Of a DNA stretch of 64,000 nt, positions 48,919 through 61,249 are shown piece after piece (within the stretch, counting starts at the first letter, position 1; every line of letters starts with the position of its first letter). This stretch comes from Aureimonas sp. ME7 (GTDB taxonomy: Bacteria; Pseudomonadota; Alphaproteobacteria; Rhizobiales; Rhizobiaceae). A program made the translations under genes and the position numbers. The notes under the pieces were generated by a model. It had not been told where the DNA came from and ran no database searches. It worked only from the letters and a program-made list of their open reading frames with translations. The stretch covers positions 42,360 to 106,359 of the forward strand of contig NZ_CAJCKW010000010.1 in assembly GCF_903970965.1 (NCBI RefSeq), read 5' to 3'.

Positions 48919-50897
48919 CACAGCATTCCCCTGAACATCATGAACGTGACCAGCGCCGCGACGCCGATCAGCATGACGAAGGCATAATGGTAGAGATAAC
49001 CCGTCTGCAGCCGCACAACCCAACCCGTTACGTCGAGCGCACGGGCGGAGATGCCGTCGGGTCCCAAGCGGTCGATGACGGCGACGTCACCCTTCTTCCA
49101 AAGGAAACGACCGAGCCACTTGGCCGAGCGCACGAACAGGAAGTCGTAGAGCTCGTCGAAGTACCACTTGTTCAAGAGGAACTGGTACAGGCCAGGGTTG
49201 CGCGCCGCCATCTGCGCCGGGCGCTGCGGCTGGCGGACGTAGAAGACGTAGGCCAGCACGAAACCAAGCGCCATCGCGATGGTCGGCGACCAGACCACAA
49301 GAGCCGGAACTTCGTGCGCCTCATGCAGGATATGGTTCTCCGGCCCGGCGAAGAGCGCGGTATGCCAGAAGGTCTCGTAGTTCGCTCCGAGGAAGTACGG
49401 ATAGAACACGATACCGGCCAACAGCGCGCCCGCCGACAGGATGAAGAGCGGAGTCGTCATCACCGGAGGCGACTCGTGCACATGGTGCATGACCTCATGG
49501 CTTGCGCGCGGCTTGCCGTGGAAGGTCAGGAACACGAGGCGCCAGGAGTAGAAGCTCGTCAGCGCCGCCGCGATCACGGTCATCATGTACCCGTACATCG
49601 CAAAGGCGTTCTCGCCCGCGAAAGCGCTCTCGATGATCGCGTCCTTGGAATAGTAGCCTGCCGTGAACGGGAAGCCGGTCAGCGCCAGCGTTCCGATCAT
49701 CATCGTCCAGTAGGTGATCGGGATGTGCTTCCGCAGGCCGCCCATGTGGCGCATGTCCTGCTCGCCATCGACCGCATGGATCACCGAGCCGGCGCCAAGG
49801 AACAGAAGCGCCTTGAAGAACGCGTGCGTGAAGAGGTGGAAGATTGCCGCGCCATAGGCGCCGACGCCGAGCGCTACGAACATGTAGCCGAGCTGCGAGC
49901 ACGTCGAATAGGCGATGACGCGCTTGATGTCGTTCTGAACGAGGCCGATCGTCGCCGCGAAGAACGCCGTCGTGGCGCCGATGAAGGTGACGAAGGTCAG
50001 TGCGGAATGGCTGAGCTCGAAGACCGGCGAAAGACGCGCTAGCATGAACACGCCGGCGGTGACCATGGTTGCCGCGTGGATCAGCGCGGACACCGGCGTC
50101 GGCCCTTCCATCGCGTCCGGCAACCAGGTGTGAAGGCCGATCTGCGCGGACTTGCCCATCGCACCCATGAAGAGAAGCAGGCAGATCGCGGTCATCGCCC
50201 CAGCCGCCGGAAGCGAGTAGCCCGCAAAGTTCAAGATCGGCGCGGTGGCGGTCGCAGCAGCTTCCCCACCCTCAGGGTAGATCGTGCCAACCATCTGGCC
50301 GGCGCCCGCGAAAATCGTGTCGAGGTTGGCCGAGCCGAACACGACGAACAGGCCGAAGATGCCGAGCAGGAATCCGAAATCGCCGACGCGGTTGACGACG
50401 AAGGCCTTCATCGCCGCCTTGTTGGCCGAAGGCTTCTGATACCAGAAGCCGATCAGAAGGTAGGACGCGAGGCCCACGCCTTCCCAGCCGAAGAACATCT
50501 GGACGAGGTTGTCGGCCGTCACCAGCGTCAGCATCGCGAAGGTGAAGAGCGAGAGATAAGCGAAGAAGCGTGGACGCGAGTCGTCGTGGTGCATGTACCC
50601 GATCGAGTACACGTGGACCAAAGCCGAAACGGTGTTGACCACGACCAGCATGACGAGCGTCAGCCGGTCGATCCGCAGCTGCCAGGAAATGTCCAGGGTT
50701 CCCGCCTGCATCCATTGCAGAACCGGGATGTGGAGCGTCTCGCCGCCGAAGGTGAGGAACCCGACCCAGGACAGAACGGCGGCCGCGATCAGAAGACCGC
50801 TGGTCACATATTCCGAAGCCTTGGCACCGATCTGGTTGCCGAAGAGGCCCGCGACAACGAAGCCGACGAGCGGCAGAAGGACGATCAGGGTATACAT
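48918..50897 (-). CDS. nuoL: NADH-quinone oxidoreductase subunit L
   Basis: Largest membrane subunit of complex I, 659 residues, with the long lateral helix HL near its C-terminus. Marks include [39 protein letters not shown] and [15 protein letters not shown]. It starts 8 bp after nuoK. Confidence 0.98.
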   Translation of the reverse strand: MYTLIVLLPLVGFVVAGLFGNQIGAKASEYVTSGLLIAAAVLSWVGFLTFGGETLHIPVLQWMQAGTLDISWQLRIDRLTLVMLVVVNTVSALVHVYSIGYMHHDDSRPRFFAYLSLFTFAMLTLVTADNLVQMFFGWEGVGLASYLLIGFWYQKPSANKAAMKAFVVNRVGDFGFLLGIFGLFVVFGSANLDTIFAGAGQMVGTIYPEGGEAAATATAPILNFAGYSLPAAGAMTAICLLLFMGAMGKSAQIGLHTWLPDAMEGPTPVSALIHAATMVTAGVFMLARLSPVFELSHSALTFVTFIGATTAFFAATIGLVQNDIKRVIAYSTCSQLGYMFVALGVGAYGAAIFHLFTHAFFKALLFLGAGSVIHAVDGEQDMRHMGGLRKHIPITYWTMMIGTLALTGFPFTAGYYSKDAIIESAFAGENAFAMYGYMMTVIAAALTSFYSWRLVFLTFHGKPRASHEVMHHVHESPPVMTTPLFILSAGALLAGIVFYPYFLGANYETFWHTALFAGPENHILHEAHEVPALVVWSPTIAMALGFVLAYVFYVRQPQRPAQMAARNPGLYQFLLNKWYFDELYDFLFVRSAKWLGRFLWKKGDVAVIDRLGPDGISARALDVTGWVVRLQTGYLYHYAFVMLIGVAALVTFMMFRGML

Positions 50898-50905
50898 CGT
50901 CGGGA

Positions 50906-51214
50906 TCAGCCCTTCATCGTGTTGACGTCGTCGACGGCGATGGAGCCGCGATTACGGAAGAAGACAACCAGGATCGCGAGGCCGATCGCAGCCTCGGCGG
51001 CCGCTACCGTCAGGATGAACAGGGCGAAGACCTGCCCCGCCAGATCGTTCAGGAAGGCCGAGAAGGCGACAAGGTTAAGATTCACCGACAAGAGGATCAA
51101 CTCGACCGACATTAGGATCGTGATGATGTTCTTGCGGTTCATGAAGATGCCAAAGACCCCCGTAACGAAAAGGATCGCAGCGACCGTGAGATAATGTCCG
51201 AGACCGACAGCCAT
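50906..51214 (-). CDS. nuoK: NADH-quinone oxidoreductase subunit K
   Basis: Three-helix membrane subunit of 102 residues (MrpC-like). The conserved glutamates are in [19 protein letters not shown] and [13 protein letters not shown]. It lies between nuoJ and nuoL with short gaps on both sides. Confidence 0.97.
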   Translation of the reverse strand: MAVGLGHYLTVAAILFVTGVFGIFMNRKNIITILMSVELILLSVNLNLVAFSAFLNDLAGQVFALFILTVAAAEAAIGLAILVVFFRNRGSIAVDDVNTMKG

Positions 51215-51234
51215 GTTGTTTTTCCGTATCCGCC

Positions 51235-51852
51235 TCAGATGCCCTTGCCGCTCTCGACCTTGCGCACCTCGATCGCCGTCGCCGGATTGCGCGCGACCTG
51301 CACCGGGATCGACTGCCGCTTCAGCCCCGGCTTCTGGCGCAGGGTGAGAACGATCGCCCCGATCATCGCCACGAAGAGAACGAGCCCCGCCATCTGGAAG
51401 AAGAAGACGTAGCGCGTGTAGAGGACGAGGCCGATCGCCTCGATGTTCGAGACCTGCGACAGCGGCGGCGTCGGCAGAACCGTCTGCGCATTGAGTTGGG
51501 GCGCGTAGTAGCTGCCCGTCACCGCGATGATCAGCTGCGCAAGGAGGATGAAGCCGATGATGGCGCCGATCGGGGCATACTGAAGTGCGCCCTGCTTGAT
51601 GCGACCGAAGTCGAGATCCAGCATCATCACGACGAAAAGGAACAGGATCGCCACGGCGCCGACATAGACGACGATCAGGATCAACGCGAGGAACTCGGCG
51701 CCCGTCAGCAGGAAGAGCCCGGCGGCGGCCACAAAGGTCAGGATCAGGAAGAGGACGGAGTGCACCGGATTTCGGGACAGCACGACCATCAACGCCGATC
51801 CGACGGAGACGATCGCGAAGACGTAGAAGAAGAAGGCTTGCAGCCCCAACAT
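51235..51852 (-). CDS. nuoJ: NADH-quinone oxidoreductase subunit J
   Basis: Membrane subunit of 205 residues with five helices; the TM3 region reads [20 protein letters not shown] with the pi-bulge-type glycine. A polar C-terminal tail of about 35 residues follows the last helix. ATG 51852 ([14 protein letters not shown]) is the family start; the longer frame to 51993 runs through the gap toward nuoI and has no support. Confidence 0.96.
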   Translation of the reverse strand: MLGLQAFFFYVFAIVSVGSALMVVLSRNPVHSVLFLILTFVAAAGLFLLTGAEFLALILIVVYVGAVAILFLFVVMMLDLDFGRIKQGALQYAPIGAIIGFILLAQLIIAVTGSYYAPQLNAQTVLPTPPLSQVSNIEAIGLVLYTRYVFFFQMAGLVLFVAMIGAIVLTLRQKPGLKRQSIPVQVARNPATAIEVRKVESGKGI

Positions 51853-51967
51853 GCCGGGCTCCCCTGGATTCGCGGTAACGTCACGGGGCGGACGAATGGG
51901 TTCCCATTCGCCGCCCTTCTGTTCGATTGGGAACGCGGAGCCTTCTCGAGCCCTCGCGTTCAGCAAA

Positions 51968-52459
51968 TTAGCGGTACGGCGCGTCCAGCGCAATGTTGCG
52001 AGCGATCTCCCGCTCCCAACGGTCGCCGTTGGCCAGCAGCTTTTCCTTGTCGTAGTAAAGTTCCTCGCGCGTTTCCGTCGAGAACTCGAAGTTCGGTCCT
52101 TCCACGATCGCGTCCACCGGACACGCTTCCTGGCAGAAGCCGCAGTAGATGCACTTCACCATGTCGATGTCGTAGCGCACCGTCCGGCGCGTGCCGTCGT
52201 TGCGCCGCGGACCGGCCTCGATCGTGATAGCCTGGGCCGGGCAGATCGCCTCGCAAAGCTTGCAGGCGATGCACCGCTCCTCACCGTTCGGGTAACGGCG
52301 AAGCGCATGCTCACCCCGGAAGCGCGGGCTGACAGGTCCCTTCTCGAACGGGTAATTCACGGTCGATTTCGGCGCGAAGAAATAACGCATCGAAAGACGG
52401 AACGCCTTCAAGAACTCGATCAGGAACAGCGATTTGACGGACTGCGTCAGAGCACTCAT
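51968..52459 (-). CDS. nuoI: NADH-quinone oxidoreductase subunit I
   Basis: Peripheral-arm subunit of 163 residues carrying clusters N6a and N6b. Two 4Fe-4S motifs are seen: [16 protein letters not shown] and [16 protein letters not shown]. It lies 70 bp after nuoH and 115 bp before nuoJ. Confidence 0.98.
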   Translation of the reverse strand: MSALTQSVKSLFLIEFLKAFRLSMRYFFAPKSTVNYPFEKGPVSPRFRGEHALRRYPNGEERCIACKLCEAICPAQAITIEAGPRRNDGTRRTVRYDIDMVKCIYCGFCQEACPVDAIVEGPNFEFSTETREELYYDKEKLLANGDRWEREIARNIALDAPYR

Positions 52460-52529
52460 CGAAAAATCCGATCTCCGCTAACGGAGGGTTCGGGCGACCC
52501 GGCGGCCGCCCTCGTTGTATGACTTCGGC

Positions 52530-53615
52530 TTACCAGGCGGCGAACACGTTGTGCGCGGCGTTGACATGCGCGGCCGCTCCCCAGCCGGTCAGCTGCAACA
52601 CCAGCGCGACCAGAACCACCATGCCGAGCGAAATCGGCAGGAACACCTTCCAGCCCAGCCGCATCAGCTGATCGTAGCGGTAGCGCGGCACGAAGGCCTT
52701 CACCATTGCGAACATGAAGAAGCAAAGCGCGACCTTCAGAAGGAACCAGATGACGCCGGGAACCCAGGTGAACGGCGCAAAGCCGAACGGGGGCAGCCAA
52801 CCGCCGAGGAACAGGATGGTCATCAGCGAGCACATCAGGGTGATGGCCGCATATTCGCCGAGCATGAACATCATGTACGGCGTCGATCCGTACTCGACCA
52901 TGAAACCGGCGACGAGCTCCGATTCCGCCTCCGGCAGATCGAAGGGCGGACGGTTCGTCTCGGCGAGCGCCGAAATGAAGAAGATGACGAACATCGGGAA
53001 CAGTGCCAGCCAATGCCAGTCGAGGAAGCTCGACGGGAGACCGACCATGGTCCCGACGCCATCGGTCTGCGCCAGAACGATATCCGTCAGGTTCAGCGAG
53101 CCGACGCACAGGAGAACGGTGACGATCACGAAGCCGATCGAGACTTCGTACGACACCATCTGCGCCGCCGAACGAAGCGCGCCGAGAAACGCGTATTTCG
53201 AGTTCGAAGCCCAACCGCCCATGATGACGCCATACACTTCGAGCGAAGAGATCGCGAAGATGTAGAGGATGCCGATGTTGATGTTGGCGATGACCCAACC
53301 GTCCGCCACCGGCACGACGGCGAACGTCGCGAGCGCCAGCGTCACCGCGACGAGCGGCGCCAGGAGGAAGACGACCTTGTCCGACGAAGCCGGGATCACC
53401 GGCTCCTTGAGAACGAACTTCAGAAGATCGGCGAAGGACTGAAAGAGGCCGAAGGGCCCCACGACGTTCGGCCCGCGGCGCATCTGCACGGCCGCCCAGA
53501 TCTTGCGGTCGGCAAGCAGGATGTAGGCGATCAGGACGAGCAGGACCACCAGGAACAGAAGGCTCTGCCCGATGATCACGAGCGCCGGCCAGATATAGAG
53601 GGAGAAAAGCTCCAT
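52530..53615 (-). CDS. nuoH: NADH-quinone oxidoreductase subunit H
   Basis: Membrane subunit of 361 residues that forms much of the quinone tunnel. Marks are [39 protein letters not shown] and FMLGEYAAI. About eight helices. It starts 15 bp after nuoG. Confidence 0.98.
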   Translation of the reverse strand: MELFSLYIWPALVIIGQSLLFLVVLLVLIAYILLADRKIWAAVQMRRGPNVVGPFGLFQSFADLLKFVLKEPVIPASSDKVVFLLAPLVAVTLALATFAVVPVADGWVIANINIGILYIFAISSLEVYGVIMGGWASNSKYAFLGALRSAAQMVSYEVSIGFVIVTVLLCVGSLNLTDIVLAQTDGVGTMVGLPSSFLDWHWLALFPMFVIFFISALAETNRPPFDLPEAESELVAGFMVEYGSTPYMMFMLGEYAAITLMCSLMTILFLGGWLPPFGFAPFTWVPGVIWFLLKVALCFFMFAMVKAFVPRYRYDQLMRLGWKVFLPISLGMVVLVALVLQLTGWGAAAHVNAAHNVFAAW

Positions 53616-53630
53616 GGTCGTCCGTCGTCC

Positions 53631-55706
53631 TTACTCGGCCGCTTCGAGATGTTCGGCCTGCGCGAGGCGCGAGCACTCCGCCATGACCTTCGAGGCCCGG
53701 GCGATGGGGTTCGTCAGATAGAAGTCGCCGATGCCGGACCGGAAGGCTGCGCCCGACGGCGTTCCCGCGCGGTCCGCCAGCACCGTGACCGCGCCAGCGT
53801 CGGCGGCTTCCAGCGGCTGACCGCCGAAGATCGGATGAGCGCCGGCGAGATCGCGGCGAAGTGCGCCGAGCGAATCGAACGGCAGAGCGTTGCCGAGCAC
53901 CGCCGACAGCGCGCGGAAGATTGCCCATTCCTCCCGGGCGTCGCCCGGCGGGAAGCCGGCGCGAGAGCCCGTTTGCACCCGGCCCTCGGTATTGACCCAG
54001 GTTCCGGACTTTTCCGTATAGGCTGCACCGGGAAGGATGACGTCGGCGCGGTGGGCGCCGCGATCGCCATGCGTACCGACATAGACGACGAAGGCGCCGG
54101 GCGCGATCTCGATCTCGTCGGCTCCGAGGTTGAACAGAACGTCCACGCCGCCCGCGGCCATCGCCTGCGCGGAATGCCCGCCCTCGCCCGGCACGAAGCC
54201 GATGTCGAGGCCGCCCACCCGGCTTGCCGCCGTGTGAAGAACGTTGAACCCGTTCCAACCGTCGCTGACGGCGCCGATCTCACGGGCAAGCGCCGCAACG
54301 CTGGCGAGGACCGCATCGCCGTTTTCGCCGCTGATAGCCCCCTGCCCCACGATGATCATGGGACGCTTGGCATTCTTCAAAGCGTCGAAGAACTCGCCAT
54401 TGGCGTTCTCGATGTCGGACAGCGTCTGCGGGCCGGCTCCGAGATAGGTCACGGCATAGCGCAGATCGACGTTTTCGCCGATCAGCCCGACCGGCATGTC
54501 GCCGCGGCGCCAGCGCTTGCGGATCCGTGCATTCAGCACCGGCGCCTCGAAGCGCGGGTTGGCGCCGATGATCAGAAGCGCATCCGCCTCTTCGATCCCG
54601 ACGATCGTTGTGTTGAAGAGATAGGACGCGCGCCCATCGGCCGGATCGAGCTTCGCCCCGTCCTGGCGGCAGTCAATATTGGCCGACCCGAGGTTCGCCA
54701 TCAGGCGCTTGAGTGCCCACATGTCCTCGACTGCGGAAAGGTCGCCGGCGACGGCGCCGATGCGCTCGCCCGAAACGCCCTGCAGCTTGGCGCGGATCGC
54801 CTCGAAGGCCTCCGGCCACGACACCGGCTGAAGGCGCCCGTCCCGCCGCACATACGGCCGGTCGAGGCGCTGCGTGCGCAGACCGTCCCAAACGAAGCGC
54901 GTCTTGTCGGAAATCCACTCTTCGTTGATCAGGTCGTTGACCCGCGGTAAAATGCGCATGACCTCACGACCGCGCGTGTCGACGCGGATGGCGGAGCCGA
55001 CCGCGTCCATGACATCGACGCTTTCCGTCTTCGTCAACTCCCAAGGCCTGGCCTGAAACGCGTAGGGACGAGAGGTCAGAGCGCCGACCGGGCAAAGGTC
55101 GATCACATTGCCCTGCAGCTCGGAGGTCATCGCCTGTTCGAGATAGGTCGTGATCTCGGCGTCCTCGCCGCGGCCGACGAGACCCAACTCCGATATGCCG
55201 GCGACTTCGGTCGTAAAGCGAACGCAGCGCGTGCAGTGGATGCAGCGCGTCATGATCGTTTTCACGAGCGGGCCGATATACTTGTCCTCGACCGCGCGCT
55301 TGTTTTCCTTATAGCGCGAGGAGTCGACGCCGAAGGCCATCGCCTGATCCTGGAGATCGCACTCGCCGCCCTGATCGCAGATCGGGCAATCCAGCGGGTG
55401 GTTGATCAGCAGGAATTCCATGACGCCCTCGCGGGCCTTCTTCACCATCGGCGTGTTGGTGAAGATTTCCGGCGCCTCCCCGTTCGGGCCGGGGCGAAGA
55501 TCGCGAACGCCCATGGCGCAGGAGGCCGCGGGCTTCGGCGGACCGCCCTTCACCTCGACGAGGCACATCCGGCAGTTGCCGGCCACCGACAAACGCTCGT
55601 GGAAGCAGAAGCGCGGAATCTCGGCGCCCGCCTCCTCCGCTGCCTGCAGCAGCGTGTAGTGATCGGGAACTTCGATCTCGTTGCCGTCGACCTTGATCTT
55701 TGCCAT
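53631..55706 (-). CDS. nuoG: NADH-quinone oxidoreductase subunit G
   Basis: Largest peripheral subunit, 691 residues. The N-terminus binds a 2Fe-2S cluster ([17 protein letters not shown]), a His-ligated 4Fe-4S cluster ([18 protein letters not shown]) and another 4Fe-4S cluster ([12 protein letters not shown]), followed by a molybdopterin-oxidoreductase-like domain. The extra N7 cluster motif of E. coli is not evident. ATG 55706 ([16 protein letters not shown]) is preferred to the upstream frame at 55754. It follows nuoF by 75 bp. Confidence 0.97.
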   Translation of the reverse strand: MAKIKVDGNEIEVPDHYTLLQAAEEAGAEIPRFCFHERLSVAGNCRMCLVEVKGGPPKPAASCAMGVRDLRPGPNGEAPEIFTNTPMVKKAREGVMEFLLINHPLDCPICDQGGECDLQDQAMAFGVDSSRYKENKRAVEDKYIGPLVKTIMTRCIHCTRCVRFTTEVAGISELGLVGRGEDAEITTYLEQAMTSELQGNVIDLCPVGALTSRPYAFQARPWELTKTESVDVMDAVGSAIRVDTRGREVMRILPRVNDLINEEWISDKTRFVWDGLRTQRLDRPYVRRDGRLQPVSWPEAFEAIRAKLQGVSGERIGAVAGDLSAVEDMWALKRLMANLGSANIDCRQDGAKLDPADGRASYLFNTTIVGIEEADALLIIGANPRFEAPVLNARIRKRWRRGDMPVGLIGENVDLRYAVTYLGAGPQTLSDIENANGEFFDALKNAKRPMIIVGQGAISGENGDAVLASVAALAREIGAVSDGWNGFNVLHTAASRVGGLDIGFVPGEGGHSAQAMAAGGVDVLFNLGADEIEIAPGAFVVYVGTHGDRGAHRADVILPGAAYTEKSGTWVNTEGRVQTGSRAGFPPGDAREEWAIFRALSAVLGNALPFDSLGALRRDLAGAHPIFGGQPLEAADAGAVTVLADRAGTPSGAAFRSGIGDFYLTNPIARASKVMAECSRLAQAEHLEAAE

Positions 55707-55781
55707 CAGCTTCTTCTCAAACCCCGACTTCGCGAGATCGGCCGCAATCCTCAAGGGATCGACGACCCTTCGAGACCTTTC

Positions 55782-57089
55782 CTATTCCGCTGCCTGAAGG
55801 ATCGGCTTACGATCCAGATCGGCGTTGCGGGAGAACTCGTCGATGCGCCGCTCGATCTCCGCGCGGAAATGGCGAACGAGACCCTGGATCGGCCAAGCCG
55901 CCGCGTCGCCCAGCGCGCAGATCGTATGCCCTTCGACCTGCTTGGTGACGTCGAGGAGCATATCGATCTCGCGCTTCTGCGCGTTGCCGACCACCATGCG
56001 CTCCATGACGCGCCACATCCAGCCGGTGCCCTCGCGGCAAGGCGTGCACTGGCCGCAGCTTTCGTGCTTGTAGAAGTAGGCCAGCCGAGCAATCGCACGG
56101 ACGATGTCGGTCGACTTATCCATGACGATCACGGCGGCCGTGCCGAACGAGGACTTCACCTCCCGCATGCCGTCGAAATCCATCGGCGCGTCGAGGATCT
56201 GCTCGCCGGGCACCAGCGGACAGGACGAACCGCCCGGAATGACCGCCAGAAGATTGTCGTAGCCGCCGCGAACGCCTCCGCAATGGCGATCGATCAGTTC
56301 GCGGAAAGGAATGCCCATCGCTTCTTCGACGGTGCATGGCTGATTGACGTGGCCCGAGATCGAGAACAGCTTGGTGCCGGTGTTGTTCGGACGTCCGATC
56401 CCCGCGAACCAGGCGCCGCCACGGCGAAGGATCGTCGGCGCGACCGCGATCGACTCGACGTTGTTGACCGTCGTCGGGCAGCCGTAGAGGCCCATATTGG
56501 CCGGAAACGGCGGCTTGAGGCGTGGCTGACCCTTCTTGCCTTCCAGGCTTTCGAGAAGCGCCGTTTCCTCGCCGCAGATATAGGCGCCGGCCCCGTGATG
56601 GACGTAGATGTCCATGTCCCAGCCGCACTTGTTGTCGCGGCCGAGCAGACCCGCCTCGTAGCACTCGTCGATCGCCAGCTGCAGCGCCTCGCGCTCGCGG
56701 ATGTATTCACCGCGAACGTAGATGTAGGCCGCATGCGCGCCCATCGCGAAACCGGCGATCACGCAGCCTTCGACCAGCGTGAACGGGTCGTTGCGCATGA
56801 TCTCCCGGTCCTTGCAGGTTCCGGGCTCCGATTCGTCCGCGTTGACGACGAGATAGTGAGGACGCTCGCCGATCTCCTTGGGCATGAAGGACCACTTGAG
56901 ACCGGTCGGGAAGCCGGCGCCGCCGCGCCCGCGTAGACCCGACGCCTTCATCTCGTTGATGATCCAGTCGCGCCCCTTCTCGATCATCCCGGCGGTGCCG
57001 TCGAAATGGCCGCGCTTCATCGCGCCCTTCAGGCTCTTGTCCCGGAGGCCGTAGATGTTGGTGAAGATCCGATCCTGATCCTGCAGCAT
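55782..57089 (-). CDS. nuoF: NADH-quinone oxidoreductase subunit F
   Basis: NADH-binding subunit of 435 residues with FMN and cluster N3. The nucleotide and flavin motifs are [18 protein letters not shown] and [19 protein letters not shown]; the 4Fe-4S ligands are in [12 protein letters not shown] plus a downstream Cys in HTICALGD. It follows nuoE by 14 bp. Confidence 0.98.
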   Translation of the reverse strand: MLQDQDRIFTNIYGLRDKSLKGAMKRGHFDGTAGMIEKGRDWIINEMKASGLRGRGGAGFPTGLKWSFMPKEIGERPHYLVVNADESEPGTCKDREIMRNDPFTLVEGCVIAGFAMGAHAAYIYVRGEYIREREALQLAIDECYEAGLLGRDNKCGWDMDIYVHHGAGAYICGEETALLESLEGKKGQPRLKPPFPANMGLYGCPTTVNNVESIAVAPTILRRGGAWFAGIGRPNNTGTKLFSISGHVNQPCTVEEAMGIPFRELIDRHCGGVRGGYDNLLAVIPGGSSCPLVPGEQILDAPMDFDGMREVKSSFGTAAVIVMDKSTDIVRAIARLAYFYKHESCGQCTPCREGTGWMWRVMERMVVGNAQKREIDMLLDVTKQVEGHTICALGDAAAWPIQGLVRHFRAEIERRIDEFSRNADLDRKPILQAAE

Positions 57090-57103
57090 ATCCCGATCTC
57101 CGC

Positions 57104-58297
57104 CTATTCCGAAGCCTTGGGGCCAGAGCCCTCGCGCCCCTTCGCAGGGCCATCGCCCTTCACGTCGGGACCGGACGTCACGTCGGACGTGTCGTCACGC
57201 TGAGCCTCGAGCGAGCCGCTGGCCGTATGATCCTTCCCCGAAAGATCTTCCGAGCCGTCATGAGGCGCGGTGCGCCCCTTGTCGTCGACCCGCTGACGCT
57301 CCTGCACAACCGCATCTTCGGCAGCCGCCCCCTTGGTCTTCAACGGACCGTCGGTGCGCGCCTCGCCGGAGGTCGTCTCGGCCTTCTTTTGCTCGGCCGC
57401 CGCATTTACTTCGTCCGCGCCCGTCGGGCCCTGCCGGGTGCCGCCGGTACGGCCGGAACCGGGACGTCCCGCGCCTTCACTCGGATCGACGCTGATCGCG
57501 TCCTCCGCCGCTTGGCTCGCCTTGGGAGCGCCCGCCGGACCCTTGATCGACGGGTCGGTCTCGGCCGCATGCGTGTCGGGTCGCCCTGCCTGCGAAGGCG
57601 CGACACCTCCGCTCGCATCGCCGCCGGACGCCGCGTTCGCAGCCTGCGGCGCCTTGCGTGCCTCGTCTGGACCGCCTTCCTCATCGTTGAAGGAATTCAA
57701 TGTCGTCAGGCCGCCGATTGGGACCGAGAGGTGCCGGTCGACCTGCGGCCCCTTCTTCACGGCAGCCCCCTCACCGCGCTCGAACGCGTCGATGATCCCG
57801 GACAGCGACTCGGCCGTCAGATCCTCGTAGGTGTCCTTGAAGATCATGACCATGGGCGCATTCACGCAGGCGCCGAGGCACTCGACCTCTTCCCACGACA
57901 ACGAACCGCTTTCGTTCAGGTGGAACGGCTGAGGATGGATCTTCTCTCGGCAGACGCGCTTTAGATCGTCCGAACCCCGCAGCATGCAAGGCGTCGTTCC
58001 GCAAACCTGGATATGTGCGCGCTTGCCGACGGGCGCCAGCTGGAACTGCGTGTAGAAGGTCGCGACTTCCAGAACGCGAATCATCGGCATGCGCAAACGC
58101 TGCGCGACATGCTCGATCGCAGCCTTAGTGACCCAGCCGTCCTGCTCCTGCGCACGCATGAGAAGGGGGATCACCGCGGACTGCTGGCGGCCTTCGGGAT
58201 ATTTGCGGATCGTCGCCTCGGCCCAATCCGCGTTCTGCGCAGAAAAGGCAAAACCCTGAGGCTGAACGGCATCTTCCGCAAGACGTCTGACGGACAT
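57104..58297 (-). CDS. nuoE: NADH-quinone oxidoreductase subunit E with long disordered tail
   Basis: Peripheral subunit with 2Fe-2S cluster N1a, 397 residues. The thioredoxin-like core (residues 1 to about 205) has [12 protein letters not shown] and [11 protein letters not shown] as cluster ligands. The remaining 190 or so residues are low-complexity, rich in Ala, Gly, Asp, Glu, Thr and Pro, with no recognisable domain; E. coli NuoE is only about 166 residues. Rhizobial NuoE proteins often carry some extension, but this one is long. It follows nuoD after 165 bp in which I see nothing. Confidence 0.95.
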   Translation of the reverse strand: MSVRRLAEDAVQPQGFAFSAQNADWAEATIRKYPEGRQQSAVIPLLMRAQEQDGWVTKAAIEHVAQRLRMPMIRVLEVATFYTQFQLAPVGKRAHIQVCGTTPCMLRGSDDLKRVCREKIHPQPFHLNESGSLSWEEVECLGACVNAPMVMIFKDTYEDLTAESLSGIIDAFERGEGAAVKKGPQVDRHLSVPIGGLTTLNSFNDEEGGPDEARKAPQAANAASGGDASGGVAPSQAGRPDTHAAETDPSIKGPAGAPKASQAAEDAISVDPSEGAGRPGSGRTGGTRQGPTGADEVNAAAEQKKAETTSGEARTDGPLKTKGAAAEDAVVQERQRVDDKGRTAPHDGSEDLSGKDHTASGSLEAQRDDTSDVTSGPDVKGDGPAKGREGSGPKASE

Positions 58298-58462
58298 CGG
58301 ACCTCGACTTCAGAACGGTTCCAACACACCCGTGTTGCGGCGCGTTCTAACACAGTAAGCGCAAAAGGCCAGCGCCCGAACGAGGTTCAGACGCCGCACC
58401 GTTTGGTTTTCCTTGCGCCTTGAAACAAGACGCCTTCTCACATCCAAGCGAGTGTGGACGAA

Positions 58463-59653
58463 CTAGCGATCGACCTCGCCGAAGACGATGTCGCACGACC
58501 CGAGAATCGCGGACACGTCGGCCAGCATGTGGTTGCGGCAGAGGAAGTCCATCGCCTGGAGATGGGCGAAACCCGGAGCGCGGATCTTGCAGCGATAGGG
58601 CTTGTTCGTCCCATCCGCCACCAGATACACGCCGAATTCGCCCTTGGGCGCCTCCACCGCGGCATAGACCTCGCCTGCCGGAACGTGAAAGCCTTCCGTG
58701 TAGAGCTTGAAGTGGTGGATGAGAGCTTCCATCGACTTGCGCATCTCGCCGCGCTTGGGCGGCACGACCTTGCCTTCCGTGGAAGCGAAGGGCCCGATCC
58801 GGTCCCGACCCGCCAACCGCTCGACGCATTGCTTCATGATCGCAACGGACTGGCGCATCTCCTCCATGCGGATGAGATAGCGGTCGTAGCAGTCGCCGTT
58901 CTTTCCGATCGGGATGTCGAAATCCATCTGGTCGTAGCATTCATAGGGCTGCGACTTGCGCAAATCCCACGCGGCGCCCGAACCGCGAACCATCACGCCC
59001 GAGAAGCCCCAGGCCCACGCGTCATCCAGGCTGACGACGCCGATATCGACGTTGCGCTGCTTGAAGATGCGGTTTTCGGTCAGGAGTTCGTCGATGTCGG
59101 CCAGCGCCTTCAGGAACGGGTCGCACCACGCGCCGATATCGTCCACGAGCTGCGGCGCCAGATCCTGATGCACGCCGCCGGGTCGGAAATAGGCCGCGTG
59201 CAGACGAGCGCCCGATGCGCGCTCGTAGAACACCATCAGCTTCTCGCGTTCCTCGAAACCCCAAAGCGGCGGCGTCAGCGCACCCACGTCCATCGCCTGC
59301 GTCGTGACGTTGAGGAGATGCGAGAGGATGCGGCCGATCTCGCAGTAGAGGACACGGATCAGCTGCCCCTTGATCGGGACCTCGACATTGGCCAGCCGCT
59401 CGACCGCAAGGCAGAAAGCGTGCTCCTGGTTCATCGGCGCGACGTAGTCGAGCCGGTCGAAATAGGGCATTGCCTGGAGGTAGGTCTTCTGCTCGATCAG
59501 CTTCTCGGTGCCCCGATGCAGAAGGCCGATATGCGGATCGACGCGCTCGACGTTTTCGCCGTCGAGTTCCAGCACCAAGCGTAGCACGCCGTGCGCGGCC
59601 GGATGCTGTGGGCCGAAATTGATGTTGAAGTTGCGGACGTCGATCTCGGCCAT
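58463..59653 (-). CDS. nuoD: NADH-quinone oxidoreductase subunit D
   Basis: 49-kDa subunit of 396 residues that forms the quinone site with NuoB. N-terminal [20 protein letters not shown] and the C-terminal [19 protein letters not shown] with VFGEVDR are typical. It is not fused to nuoC. One base separates it from the GFA gene ahead of it. Confidence 0.98.
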   Translation of the reverse strand: MAEIDVRNFNINFGPQHPAAHGVLRLVLELDGENVERVDPHIGLLHRGTEKLIEQKTYLQAMPYFDRLDYVAPMNQEHAFCLAVERLANVEVPIKGQLIRVLYCEIGRILSHLLNVTTQAMDVGALTPPLWGFEEREKLMVFYERASGARLHAAYFRPGGVHQDLAPQLVDDIGAWCDPFLKALADIDELLTENRIFKQRNVDIGVVSLDDAWAWGFSGVMVRGSGAAWDLRKSQPYECYDQMDFDIPIGKNGDCYDRYLIRMEEMRQSVAIMKQCVERLAGRDRIGPFASTEGKVVPPKRGEMRKSMEALIHHFKLYTEGFHVPAGEVYAAVEAPKGEFGVYLVADGTNKPYRCKIRAPGFAHLQAMDFLCRNHMLADVSAILGSCDIVFGEVDR

Positions 59654-59654
59654 G

Positions 59655-60077
59655 TCAGGCTTCCCTACCGGCGAATGCGGCCATGACTTCGGCCCCGGTC
59701 ATCTTTTGCGTCGACCCCGCGAAAGCGTAGCCGGACGGTTTTTCGTCGATGAAAATTTCAACGGTCAAGGGCAGATCGAGCGGCGGATCGAATACGGCGA
59801 GCGGAACGTTCGCAAACGAACCATCGATCATTCGGAACGCCAACCCGCTGCCGCATCGGACACAGGAAATCCGTTCAGCCCATTCCGACGAACGATAGAT
59901 CAGCAGCGGTGCACCAGGGTCGAATTCGAGATCCGCGACCTCTACGCCGAGCGAAGGACCGCCTCCCCACCGACGGCACATGCCGCAATGACATGCGTCC
60001 GCATGGGACTTCAGGACCCGCGCCTCGAAGCGGCACTCTCCGCAGAGGCAACGCCCGCTCAGTCGCTCGCCGATCAC
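59655..60077 (-). CDS. GFA family (CENP-V/GFA) zinc protein
   Basis: Protein of 140 residues with the GFA zinc motifs [21 protein letters not shown] and [11 protein letters not shown], and the hydrophobic [13 protein letters not shown] strand after them. The family was named for glutathione-dependent formaldehyde activation, but most members have no proven reaction. It stands between nuoC (13 bp) and nuoD (1 bp) on the same strand, so it must be on the nuo transcript. The start is GTG at 60077, with a weak ribosome site. Base composition looks like its neighbours. Confidence 0.88.
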   Translation of the reverse strand: MIGERLSGRCLCGECRFEARVLKSHADACHCGMCRRWGGGPSLGVEVADLEFDPGAPLLIYRSSEWAERISCVRCGSGLAFRMIDGSFANVPLAVFDPPLDLPLTVEIFIDEKPSGYAFAGSTQKMTGAEVMAAFAGREA

Positions 60078-60090
60078 AGGCCGCCGCCGC

Positions 60091-60684
60091 TCAGTTCGCC
60101 TTCGCCTTCTCGTCGCCCGGCAGCACGTAATCCGTGCCCTCCCATGGCGACAAGAAGTCGAACTGACGAAACTCCTGGCGAAGTTCCACAGGCTCGTAGA
60201 CCACCTGCTTCAGCTGCTCGTCGTAGTGGACCTCGACGAATCCGGTCAGCGGGAAGTCCTTGCGGAGCGGATGCCCCTCGAAGCCATAGTCCGTGAGGAT
60301 GCGGCGCAGATCGGGGTGGCCGGTGAACAGGATGCCATAAAGGTCATACGCCTCCCGCTCGAACCAATCGGCGCCGGGGAAGATGCCGGTGATGGACGGT
60401 ACGGGATCGTCCTCCCCCGTCGTCACCTTCACGCGGATGCGCTGATTGAGGTAGGGCGAAAGGAGATGCGTCACGATCTCGAAGCGATCGACGCGCGCCG
60501 GAAAGTCCACGCCGCATAGATCGACGAAGGACTTGAATTGGCACTGCGGATCGTCGCGAAGCAGCGTCACGACTTCCAGGAGGTCGGCCGGCGCAACTGT
60601 CAGGGTCAACTCGTCGAGACGGGTGTCCAGGGACGAAATTTTCGCCCCGAATACACCCGTCAGATATTCCGCAAGCTCGTTCAT
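60091..60684 (-). CDS. nuoC: NADH-quinone oxidoreductase subunit C
   Basis: 30-kDa peripheral subunit of 197 residues. The signature [19 protein letters not shown] with [20 protein letters not shown] is clear. ATG 60684 ([13 protein letters not shown]) lies 7 bp after the nuoB stop; the longer frame to 60825 lies inside nuoB. Confidence 0.97.
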   Translation of the reverse strand: MNELAEYLTGVFGAKISSLDTRLDELTLTVAPADLLEVVTLLRDDPQCQFKSFVDLCGVDFPARVDRFEIVTHLLSPYLNQRIRVKVTTGEDDPVPSITGIFPGADWFEREAYDLYGILFTGHPDLRRILTDYGFEGHPLRKDFPLTGFVEVHYDEQLKQVVYEPVELRQEFRQFDFLSPWEGTDYVLPGDEKAKAN

Positions 60685-60691
60685 CCCGCCC

Positions 60692-61249
60692 TCAGCGCTC
60701 GATCGTTCCAAGACGCCGGATCTTCTTTTGAAGGAGAAGAACGCCGTAGAGAAGCGCCTCGGCCGTCGGGGGACAGCCCGGCACGTAGATATCGACCGGC
60801 ACGACGCGATCGCAGCCACGCACAACCGAATAGGAATAGTGGTAGTAGCCGCCGCCGTTCGCGCACGAGCCCATGGAAATGACGTAGCGCGGCTCCGGCA
60901 TCTGGTCGTAGACCTTGCGGAGCGCCGGCGCCATCTTGTTGGTCAGGGTGCCGGCGACGATCATCACGTCAGACTGACGGGGCGAAGCGCGGGGCGCGAA
61001 GCCGAACCGCTCGCCATCGTAGCGAGGCATCGACATCTGCATCATTTCCACGGCGCAGCAGGCGAGCCCGAAGGTCATCCACATCAGAGAACCCGTGCGG
61101 GCCCACTGGATCAGATCCTCCGTGGAGGTGACGATGAAGCCCTTGTCGGCCAGTTCGTTGTTGACATCCGTCACGAACGGATCGGCCGCAGGCTGAACCT
61201 GCAGATCGGACCGTGCCGCGAAGGGGGCGGTGCCGGGGTTCAATCCCAT
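60692..61249 (-). CDS. nuoB: NADH-quinone oxidoreductase subunit B
   Basis: PSST-type subunit of 185 residues with cluster N2, which passes electrons to quinone. The ligands are in [29 protein letters not shown] and [14 protein letters not shown] 61249 (MGLNPGTAP) has AAAGG upstream and overlaps nuoA by 10 bp; an in-frame ATG at 61270 would overlap more and has a weaker site. Confidence 0.97.
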   Translation of the reverse strand: MGLNPGTAPFAARSDLQVQPAADPFVTDVNNELADKGFIVTSTEDLIQWARTGSLMWMTFGLACCAVEMMQMSMPRYDGERFGFAPRASPRQSDVMIVAGTLTNKMAPALRKVYDQMPEPRYVISMGSCANGGGYYHYSYSVVRGCDRVVPVDIYVPGCPPTAEALLYGVLLLQKKIRRLGTIER

